Assembly (NCBI GenBank): GCA_016235125.1
Contig: JACRLZ010000007.1
Location: 372,001 to 436,000 of the forward strand
DNA from: Sphingobacteriales bacterium
GTDB taxonomy: Bacteria > Bacteroidota > Bacteroidia > Chitinophagales > Chitinophagaceae
DNA length: 64,000 bases
Reading direction: 5' to 3'
The position numbers and the translations under genes were made by a program. This document shows, piece after piece, positions 51,610 to 58,861 of this stretch (position 1 is the stretch's first letter; each line of letters begins with the position of its first letter). The notes under the pieces were generated by a model. It did no database searches, was not told the DNA's origin, and saw only the letters and a list, made by a program, of their open reading frames with translations.

Positions 51610-52623
51610 TTAAACAGAAGTATTCATGAAATAATGAACAGATTTCCATTTATTCCGGCTTTTATCCATATCACAAACCAGATCCTGCCTGTTGTATTGA
51701 TAAGGTGTAAATGTCCCGGTCTGCATTTCTTTTTTCTCCAGTTGATCAAGGCATACAAAACATCTTGCACAAAGACTCATGGAAAAGAGCCGGAGAAATT
51801 TCTTAATATTTTTCCGGGCATACCTTGTTTTATAAACAGAGTTGTAACTGCTTTTCATCATTTGTCCGAACATAGCCCTTACCTCATCTGTTTTTTTAGC
51901 AGTGGTCATTAATGTATCAATATGCTGAAGACAGTCTTTATACAGATCAAAAATATCGTTGCCAAACTGCATCAGGCCGCCCATCTGGTATAAGGCGGTT
52001 TCTTCTTCATTGCTTATCGGGTTTGCCAGCACAGCCCTGTAAAACAACACAGACATGCCGCCTTTATCAATGGTGATGTTTTTTATTTGTTCAGGGGATA
52101 ATGCTCCCGGCAAAGCTTGTTTCTTACTCTCAATCTGTGCATCATATACTTTTCTTAGATAGTGAAGAGTAAGTTCCGGGTTATGACTGTACTGCAGGGC
52201 TTTTTTATAGAAATCAAGAAAGAGTTGCTGTCTCGCTGAAGCAGCTTTAATTTGTTCCGGTGATTCCATAAAATTTTTTACAGCATCATCCGTCATCATT
52301 TCTTTATCGAAGAAGTCATCAAAAAGACCTGTCATGGCGCCCTGGTAGGTGAGGGCCAGCCTTTCCTGCAAAGTCATTTTTGAACCTCTTAAAACACAAA
52401 GAGCTTCACCAAGGATACAAGGAACAGCAAGCCCATAATAATGAGTGATCTTTTTTATATCATCATTATCGAGGCTGCTATCATTATTTTTCATTGCCCC
52501 GGCAAGTTGTGGCCCGAGCTCTTTTTGTAAAAACTTTTGCTGACGTTTTACATTGCGGATAAGAGTGAACAATATGCCGGGAGTGAGAAGGGCATTCAAA
52601 AACAAATTCGGCTTCTTATCCAT
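51610..52623 (-). CDS. Class-I terpenoid-synthase-like protein of unknown function
   Basis: 337-residue, all-helical protein without signal peptide. Two metal-binding motifs fit class I terpenoid/prenyl synthases: FDDFFDKE (Asp102-Asp106, DDxxD) and NDIFDLYKD (222-230, NSE/DTE-like NDxxDxxxD), about 120 residues apart, the usual spacing. KKITHYYGLAVPCILGEALCVLRG precedes, and the C-terminal part has a cluster of Cys (SMSLCARCFVCLDQLEKK). I cannot assign it to a named terpene-synthase subfamily; a squalene/phytoene-synthase or YtpB-like relative is conceivable. Its ATG is 1 bp from the stop codon of the beta/gamma-crystallin gene, so the two are co-transcribed. Confidence 0.75.
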   Translation of the reverse strand: MDKKPNLFLNALLTPGILFTLIRNVKRQQKFLQKELGPQLAGAMKNNDSSLDNDDIKKITHYYGLAVPCILGEALCVLRGSKMTLQERLALTYQGAMTGLFDDFFDKEMMTDDAVKNFMESPEQIKAASARQQLFLDFYKKALQYSHNPELTLHYLRKVYDAQIESKKQALPGALSPEQIKNITIDKGGMSVLFYRAVLANPISNEEETALYQMGGLMQFGNDIFDLYKDCLQHIDTLMTTAKKTDEVRAMFGQMMKSSYNSVYKTRYARKNIKKFLRLFSMSLCARCFVCLDQLEKKEMQTGTFTPYQYNRQDLVCDMDKSRNKWKSVHYFMNTSV

Positions 52624-52624
52624 A

Positions 52625-53809
52625 CTACCTGTCCCTGTAAACGATGATGGAAGAAGTCCTGTCGTTCCAGCCGGATATTATAAAACCGGGTTTTGATTGG
52701 GTAATGGTATAAAACTTTCCTCCGAAATTTTCATAATCGTACAAAACAACCCTGTAACCTGGCGGAACAGTGAGAGAACTCAAGGCATTGTCAAAAAAAC
52801 CTGCCTGCGCCATGGTGCTGTATGTGCCGGGAAGCAGGGAAGCAGAACGGCCCTGGTAATTGGCATCTTCATAAATGATAACGGCATTGTTGCTGTTGGG
52901 TGGATAATTATTATTATTACCATATCCTGTTTCCTCAACTATAAATGAACCGATGCGGTTATTCATTGAACTGCTGAGGCAGCTGTTGTTTTCGGTAAGT
53001 GTGTAATAAGAGCCGGATAGACTTTCATTCATATAAACCTTTACACGAAGACCGGAAGGAATTTCAACAGAAGAAATATCATACCGGAACAAACCCAGCT
53101 TATCACCCTGGTAATAACCCGGATGAAGCCGGATGCTGTTGCCTCCGTAACTGCAATCTGTATAGAATGAGGCAAACTGGTTGCCATAATTTCCTCCATA
53201 GTTGCCTGCAGGTTTGTATTCAACTATCACTGATCTGATCTTATCATTATAACTGCTGCTGAGACAGTTTTCACTGGCATCAAATGTTGAATAATAACCG
53301 GAAGCATTGTCGCTGGTAGTGTAGGCTCTTACCCGCAGGTTGCCATAAATGGTGAAGGATGAAATATTATTCTTAAGAATACCCAGGCTGGCGCCGGAGT
53401 AAGTCCCTGGCCTGAGTGTTTGTGAATAGCCATTGCCATAACAATCGTTATAAAACACTACATATTCATTCTGATTATATCCCGGCTGATAGTTGGTGTT
53501 CTCAACCACAATGGAAGATGCCATATCGTTCCATTCACCATCGAGGCAGGCCATACTGGAGGTAAAAGTTTTTGAGCGGCCCTCAAAATTGTCGTTTTCA
53601 TAAATAGTTACCCTCATGCCCGAAGGTATTTGCATACAGGAGAGCAGATCGTTATCGATCTTCATTTGATAAAGACGATAGGTTCCTGCTTCGAGGTAAT
53701 GTTTTTTACCTGTGTAATTGCAGTCTTCATAAAGTGTAACAAAGTTTTGTGCTGATGAGATCAAACACAGGTAACTGAACACTGCCAGGAATAATATTTT
53801 CTTGCGCAT
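52625..53809 (-). CDS. Exported protein with four beta/gamma-crystallin domains
   Basis: 394 residues from the ATG at 53809; a longer reading from 53884 overlaps the next gene and hides the signal peptide MRKKILFLAVFSYLCLISSAQ. Four successive domains of about 80-90 residues: FVTLYEDCNYTGKKHYLEAGTY, YVVFYNDCYGNGYSQTLRPGTY, FASFYTDCSYGGNSIRLHPGYY and AVIIYEDANYQGRSASLLPGTY, each followed by a second Greek-key motif with N/D-rich loops (e.g. LDGEWNDMASSIVVE). Ca-binding N/D-N/D-x-x-S/T-S loops are visible (WNDMASS, YNDKIRS, MNNRIGS, WNDRTSS). Sits in a cluster with GMC oxidoreductase genes. Confidence 0.9.
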   Translation of the reverse strand: MRKKILFLAVFSYLCLISSAQNFVTLYEDCNYTGKKHYLEAGTYRLYQMKIDNDLLSCMQIPSGMRVTIYENDNFEGRSKTFTSSMACLDGEWNDMASSIVVENTNYQPGYNQNEYVVFYNDCYGNGYSQTLRPGTYSGASLGILKNNISSFTIYGNLRVRAYTTSDNASGYYSTFDASENCLSSSYNDKIRSVIVEYKPAGNYGGNYGNQFASFYTDCSYGGNSIRLHPGYYQGDKLGLFRYDISSVEIPSGLRVKVYMNESLSGSYYTLTENNSCLSSSMNNRIGSFIVEETGYGNNNNYPPNSNNAVIIYEDANYQGRSASLLPGTYSTMAQAGFFDNALSSLTVPPGYRVVLYDYENFGGKFYTITQSKPGFIISGWNDRTSSIIVYRDR

Positions 53810-53862
53810 AAAAATCAGTTTAATGGTTGCAGAAGTACAAGAAAGGTAAGAAAGTTTCTTTA

Positions 53863-54528
53863 TTAACTTCCAAACTTCACACATTCATTCAGTTCTTTTT
53901 CGGTATAAGACAAATTGTACTGTTTCAGAATATCTTCCGGCACGCCGTTCCATTGTGTGGTAGTGTTACCAGCATACCCGATGTCTTTAACTCCTTTTTC
54001 TGATGTATAAAAACCTGTCGCTGTTAAATTTCGCATCAGGTTAAAAAATGCAACGCCTTGTTTCATTTCCGGTTTTGCCTTATCGGGATAAGCGATCTGG
54101 TCAACCAATTCAATCTGCTGTTCATGTGAACAATCCTTGAATGATTTTTCGTATCGTTTCAGACATTGCATGTCGAGCCACTTCAGTCCGCCCCGCATGG
54201 GTGTTTGGTGCGATGGCATATCTTTTACAATAAACTCAATAAACTCCGGCACTCTGGCATCGGAAGCGCTGCCGCTCACTTCATCTTTGGGGATAATGAT
54301 GTCAGCAAGAATTGTGATCGTTGCCATTTCATGTTCGGTAAAAAATTTTTCTTTTGCCAGCAATTCATTCTCATACTTCAATTCATCCGGGTTGCGGTCA
54401 AGATTGAATTTATTTTCTGAAGTTTTTGGTTGGTCGGATTTTTTATCATCTGTTTTACAACCTGCAATGGCAATAGGCGTTGCTACAGCGCCGGTAACTA
54501 TCAGTTTTAAAGATTTTCTACGATCCAT
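53863..54528 (-). CDS. Gluconate 2-dehydrogenase subunit 3 family protein
   Basis: 221 residues from the ATG at 54528. N-terminus MDRRKSLKLIVTGAVATPIAIAGC is a Tat-like signal peptide with a possible lipobox Cys, as usual for this family. The core EHEMATITILADIIIPKDEVSGSASDARVPEFIEFIVKDMPSHQ and RGGLKWLDMQCLKRYEKSF is the DUF1348-type subunit-3 signature (TLTALADTIIPxDxxPGA). It is thought to pair with the GMC-type catalytic subunit, whose gene is 68 bp upstream, and to help its export. A hairpin repeat separates the two. Confidence 0.93.
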   Translation of the reverse strand: MDRRKSLKLIVTGAVATPIAIAGCKTDDKKSDQPKTSENKFNLDRNPDELKYENELLAKEKFFTEHEMATITILADIIIPKDEVSGSASDARVPEFIEFIVKDMPSHQTPMRGGLKWLDMQCLKRYEKSFKDCSHEQQIELVDQIAYPDKAKPEMKQGVAFFNLMRNLTATGFYTSEKGVKDIGYAGNTTTQWNGVPEDILKQYNLSYTEKELNECVKFGS

Positions 54529-54542
54529 ATAAAATTGTTTCT

Positions 54543-54592
54543 CGCAAAGACGCAACGACGCAAAGTACCCGTTGCGGGTTAGCGTCTTTGCG
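54543..54592. repeat. Inverted repeat between gluconate dehydrogenase genes
   Basis: CGCAAAGACGC (54543-54553) and its exact complement GCGTCTTTGCG (54582-54592) around a GTTGCGGG-containing loop, plus a further GACGCAAAG unit inside. This is like the dispersed CGCAAAGACGC tandem units found between genes in many bacteria. Confidence 0.65.
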
Positions 54593-54596
54593 TGGT

Positions 54597-56345
54597 TTAC
54601 AAATTCATTTGTTTTTTCTGTTCAATAATATATTCACTGGCTCTCATACTCAACGCCAGTATCGTCCATGTAATATTTTTATCAGCCTGCGAAACGAATT
54701 GCCCTCCATCTACACAAAACAGGTTTTTGCAGTCATGTGCCTGGCTCCATTTATTCAGTGCAGAATGTTTTGAGTCATTGCCCATGCGAACGGTTCCGGC
54801 TTCATGAATGATCTCTCCCGGCTTGGCAAGACCCCATTGATTTTTTTCATCATCATCTCCACCCCATGTGATGATGGCGCCCATATTATGCATTACTTCC
54901 TTAAAAGTTTCTTTCATGTGCTTCGCCTGTTTTATTTCATGCTCACTCCATTTCACATTGAATTTTAAAACAGGGATACCATATTTGTCAACCGTGTTGG
55001 AGTCTATTTCACAATAATTGCTTTCAAGCGGTATGGCTTCACCCCGGCCCGCCATGCCCACTCCGCAGCCATAGAAGTAACGGTAATCTTCTTTCAGTGA
55101 TGCACCGTATCCGCCGGCTTCCTTTTTCTTTCCTTTCACTACATATTTGCCATTCAATCCTTCAATGCCCCAACTAAAACCATAAGAAGGCTGGCTCATG
55201 CCGCCCCAGTATTCAATATGATAACCCCTTGGAAAATCAAGCTTCTTATTATCCATCCACCACGGAGAATAAATGTGCATGCCACCCACACCATCTTCAT
55301 TATATCTTTTCCTGTCAAATAATTGCGGAAGAATTCCACCCAATGCAGCACCGGTGGAGTCATGTAAATATTTTCCAACAACATTGCTGCTGTTGGCCAA
55401 TCCATTCGGATGTCGTTGTGATTTTGAATTGAGCAACAACCTTGCACTTTCGCAGGCGCTGGCAGCAACGATCACCACATTGCCTTCCACCTGGTATTCC
55501 TGCATATCTTCTTTGTTGATATAAGAAACACCTGTGGCAAGACCTTCATTGTTCGTCAGCACTTCTCTTGCCATAGCATTGGCAACTATATCAACATTAC
55601 CTGTTTTAAGAGAAGGAGATATTAAAACATTGGTTGATGAAAAATCTGCCTTAGCCATACTACAGTTGCGGTTACACTGACCACAAAAGAAACAGGCGCC
55701 CCGGCCTGCATCATTTTCAATTGGCTTTGTAAGAATAGAAAGACGGGAAGGAATTATTTTTACCCCCGCCTGGGTTGCTGCATTCTTAATAAATAGTTCA
55801 TGCAGTCTTGGTTTTGGTGGAGGAAGAAAAAAACCATCGGGATCATTTTCCAAACCTTCATTGGTGCCAAATATGCCAATGAGCTGATCCACTTTATCGT
55901 AATATGGTTTTATATCTTCGTAGCTGATGGGCCAGTCGTCGCCGAGGCCATCAATACTTCTTCTTTTAAAATCTTTTGGGCCAAAGCGTAGAGAAATTCT
56001 TCCCCAGTGATTGGTTCTTCCTCCCAGCATTCTTGCCCGCCACCATGCCCAGTCGGTTCCTTTTTCTTTGGTAAAAGGTTCTCCTTCCAGGTTCCATCCG
56101 CCATAGCAGGCATCAAAATCGCCGAAAGGACGATTCTTTGTACTGGCTCCTCTTCTTGGTGAGTCCCATGGATTTTTTAGTTGTGTTACATTTTTTTGCG
56201 GGTCGTACATATAACCAGCCTCAAGTAAACAGACTTTCAATCCGGCTTTTGATAAAACATAAGCAGCCATGCCACCGCCGGCACCCGAGCCTACAATGAC
56301 GGCATCATATTTCTTTGGTTGTTTTTTTACCTGGAGATCTCCCAT
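54597..56345 (-). CDS. GMC family oxidoreductase (gluconate 2-dehydrogenase large-subunit-like)
   Basis: 582 residues from the ATG at 56345. FAD-binding start KYDAVIVGSGAGGGMAAYVLSKAGLKVCLLEAG, then the RTNHWGRISLRF and WPISYEDIKPYYDKVDQLIG regions, CFFCGQCNRNCSMAKADFSST (Cys-rich as in the family), VVIVAASACESARLLLNS and HEAGTVRMGNDSKHSALNK with C-terminal NLFCVDGGQFVSQADKNITWTILALSMRASEYI. Likely oxidises a sugar or sugar acid, passing electrons to a cytochrome, not encoded nearby. Pairs with the subunit-3 gene downstream. Confidence 0.94.
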   Translation of the reverse strand: MGDLQVKKQPKKYDAVIVGSGAGGGMAAYVLSKAGLKVCLLEAGYMYDPQKNVTQLKNPWDSPRRGASTKNRPFGDFDACYGGWNLEGEPFTKEKGTDWAWWRARMLGGRTNHWGRISLRFGPKDFKRRSIDGLGDDWPISYEDIKPYYDKVDQLIGIFGTNEGLENDPDGFFLPPPKPRLHELFIKNAATQAGVKIIPSRLSILTKPIENDAGRGACFFCGQCNRNCSMAKADFSSTNVLISPSLKTGNVDIVANAMAREVLTNNEGLATGVSYINKEDMQEYQVEGNVVIVAASACESARLLLNSKSQRHPNGLANSSNVVGKYLHDSTGAALGGILPQLFDRKRYNEDGVGGMHIYSPWWMDNKKLDFPRGYHIEYWGGMSQPSYGFSWGIEGLNGKYVVKGKKKEAGGYGASLKEDYRYFYGCGVGMAGRGEAIPLESNYCEIDSNTVDKYGIPVLKFNVKWSEHEIKQAKHMKETFKEVMHNMGAIITWGGDDDEKNQWGLAKPGEIIHEAGTVRMGNDSKHSALNKWSQAHDCKNLFCVDGGQFVSQADKNITWTILALSMRASEYIIEQKKQMNL

Positions 56346-56380
56346 ACAGCAAGAAAGGTTTTTTAAAAAAAGATGTGACA

Positions 56381-56452
56381 ATTTACAGGATTGCTTTTTT
56401 ATCCGTGCAATTATTTACAGGAACTTCTTCACATCCTGTTTGTGTATCTTTA
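56381..56452 (+). promoter_or_regulatory. Divergent control region with direct repeat, pulA promoter
   Basis: ATTTACAGGA occurs at 56381-56390 and 56413-56422, spaced 32 bp, in the gap between the divergent GMC gene and pulA. A -7-like TATCTTTA at 56445-56452 precedes the pulA ATG by 20 bp. Confidence 0.4.
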
Positions 56453-56472
56453 AACAGTAAATTGATCATTTC

Positions 56473-58458
56473 ATGAAGAAAGGCATTATGATTTTCGGAT
56501 TCATCATCCAGTTGTTTTCAGGAAAAGCACAGAAGAGTGAGTATGATAAATATCCCGTTTATACGGGGAGTGATCTGGGAGTAACTTATACAAAAGGGAA
56601 AACAACTTTTAAGATTTGGGCACCTACCGCAAATGAAGTAGAACTAGATTTTTATAAAAAAGGGGTTGCGGGAACAATAGAAGACATGAGTAATGCTGTG
56701 TCAATGGAAAAAGAAGCCAATGGCGTATGGTCTTATTCGGCATATTTTGACATTAAAGGGACATTTTACGTTTTTAGGGTTAATATAGACGGAAGAACAT
56801 CTGATGATATATCCGATCCTTATGCCAAAGCTATAGGTATAAATGGCAAACGGGCAATGGTGGTCAATTTAAAAGAAACCAATCCTCCCGGATGGGAAAA
56901 AGACAGAAGCCCTGTTTTCAAAAACCCAACCGATGCTGTGATTTATGAACTGCATGTAAGAGATGCCAGCATTGCTGCTAATTCAGGAATAAAAAACAAA
57001 GGAAAATTTTTAGGGTTGACTGAAAATGGAACAAAGAATTCAGATGGGTTGTCAACAGGACTTGATCATTTGAAGGAACTTGGGGTCACACATATTCATT
57101 TACTTCCTTTTTATGATTATAACTCTGTAGATGAAACAAAACCGGATGCAAAATACAACTGGGGTTATGATCCCCTGAACTATAATGTGCCGGAAGGTTC
57201 TTATTCCACCAATGCAAACGATCCGCTTGCAAGGATAAAAGAATTCAAGCAACTGGTACAGGCTTTTCATAAAAATGGATTAAGGGTGGTGATGGATGTT
57301 GTATATAATCATACCGCATTAACAGAGAAATCGAATTTCAATCAGCTGGTGCCGGATTATTATTACCGGCAAACTAAAGACGGCAAATTTTCCAATGCCA
57401 CTGCCTGTGGCAATGAAACCGCCAGTGAAAGACCGATGATGCGGAAATTTATTTTGGAGTCAATGAAATATTGGGTACAGGAATATCATATCGACGGTTT
57501 CCGTATTGACCTGATGGGAGTGCATGATATTGAAACCATGAACCTGATCTCAAAAGAACTGCACAAAATAAAACCGGATATATTATTATATGGAGAGGGA
57601 TGGACAGCCGGCGCATCGCCATTGCCCGATTCCTTACGGGCATTAAAAGCGAATGTTTCCAAACTTGACCGCATAGCAGTCTTCAGCGATGATATACGGG
57701 ATGGAATAAAAGGACATGTTTTTACATATGATGCAAAGGGTTTCGCCAGCGGGCAGCCGGGTACGGAAGAGAGTGTGAAGTTCGGAATCGTTGCTGCCTG
57801 TAAACATCCTCAGGTTGATTATAAGAAAGTAAATTATTCAAAGAAGCCTTATGCCGCCGAACCTTACCAGACAATTACCTATGCTGAATGTCACGATAAT
57901 CATTGTCTCTGGGATAAACTGGCTATCTCAAATAAAGATGCAACAGAAGCCGAACGGGAAGAAATGCAGAAGCTGGCATTATCCATTGTACTTACGTCAC
58001 AGGGAATTTCTTTTCTTCATGCCGGTTCAGAATTTTTGCGCAGCAAGAAAGGAGTGGAGAACAGTTTTGAATCTCCTGACAGCATCAATGCCATTGACTG
58101 GAGCCTGAAGACAAAGAATAAAAATGTGTTTGAGTATGTGAAAGCATTGATCAAAATGCGTAAAGAACATCCTGCTTTTCGTATGACAACAGCCAAACAG
58201 ATTGCTTCCAATATAAAATTTCTTGAGGGGTTGCCTGCCGGAGTTATTGCTTATACTATGAATGGCTCTGCTGTTGCTGATAAATGGAAAAAAATCTTTG
58301 TTGCTTTTAACGGAACAGGTAAGGACATTTCCATTACTGCACAGCCGGGGAGCTACAAATGCTTTGTTGCCGGCAATATGGTTTCTGAAACCATTGGCGG
58401 CTATGAAGGTTACTGGCGGCTTGATGCTTATTCATGCAGCATTATGTACCAGGAGTAA
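56473..58458 (+). CDS. pulA: Type I pullulanase
   Basis: Debranching enzyme of family GH13 cutting alpha-1,6 bonds in pullulan/branched starch. 661 residues with a signal peptide (MKKGIMIFGFIIQLFSGKAQ), so periplasmic or exported. CBM48-type N-terminal domain (TFKIWAPTANEVELDFYKKG), the pullulanase signature YNWGYDPLNYNVPEGSY (228-244), then the GH13 core with VVMDVVYNH, catalytic Asp346 in DGFRIDLMG, catalytic Glu375 in YGEGWTAG and ECHDNHCLWD with the third acidic residue. Divergent from the GMC gene. Confidence 0.96.
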   Translation: MKKGIMIFGFIIQLFSGKAQKSEYDKYPVYTGSDLGVTYTKGKTTFKIWAPTANEVELDFYKKGVAGTIEDMSNAVSMEKEANGVWSYSAYFDIKGTFYVFRVNIDGRTSDDISDPYAKAIGINGKRAMVVNLKETNPPGWEKDRSPVFKNPTDAVIYELHVRDASIAANSGIKNKGKFLGLTENGTKNSDGLSTGLDHLKELGVTHIHLLPFYDYNSVDETKPDAKYNWGYDPLNYNVPEGSYSTNANDPLARIKEFKQLVQAFHKNGLRVVMDVVYNHTALTEKSNFNQLVPDYYYRQTKDGKFSNATACGNETASERPMMRKFILESMKYWVQEYHIDGFRIDLMGVHDIETMNLISKELHKIKPDILLYGEGWTAGASPLPDSLRALKANVSKLDRIAVFSDDIRDGIKGHVFTYDAKGFASGQPGTEESVKFGIVAACKHPQVDYKKVNYSKKPYAAEPYQTITYAECHDNHCLWDKLAISNKDATEAEREEMQKLALSIVLTSQGISFLHAGSEFLRSKKGVENSFESPDSINAIDWSLKTKNKNVFEYVKALIKMRKEHPAFRMTTAKQIASNIKFLEGLPAGVIAYTMNGSAVADKWKKIFVAFNGTGKDISITAQPGSYKCFVAGNMVSETIGGYEGYWRLDAYSCSIMYQE

Positions 58459-58463
58459 AAAAA

Positions 58464-58727
58464 TCAGTTTGTTTTTTCTGCATCTATTCGCCTGCCAATG
58501 ATATATCCGGCAACAGCACCGGCCACAGTGCCTGCTGCCATCCAAATCATATCTCCGGACGAGGCGAAATATCCAACAGCAAATCCAACGATGATACCTG
58601 CAATGCCAAAAACCAATTTGGCGCTGGTTCTGCTTTTGGTTACTGTTGCAGAAACAGAGGTATCATGGACATGTTTGAATTGACGGACATGTTCTTTATG
58701 TTTTTTGCGATGATGTGAACGGGCCAT
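58464..58727 (-). CDS. Small membrane protein with glycine-zipper-like hairpin
   Basis: 87 residues, highly basic N-terminus (MARSHHRKKHKEHVRQFKHVH), then two hydrophobic segments rich in Gly/Ala (VFGIAGIIVGFAVGYFASSG and MIWMAAGTVAGAVAGYIIGRR), a glycine-zipper pattern. No named family recognised. Convergent with pulA, 5 bp between the stops. Confidence rests on composition and a clean ATG. Confidence 0.65.
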   Translation of the reverse strand: MARSHHRKKHKEHVRQFKHVHDTSVSATVTKSRTSAKLVFGIAGIIVGFAVGYFASSGDMIWMAAGTVAGAVAGYIIGRRIDAEKTN

Positions 58728-58861
58728 GATTTTTTTTTGAGAAGTTAGGAAGAAATAATATAAACAACAATTTTTCGGGATAAGTAACCGGGCGAGGGGC
58801 CCACTGCAGATTTTTTATGTATTGCAAAATACAGTACCTTACCAGGGCCAAAAAATGTTTT

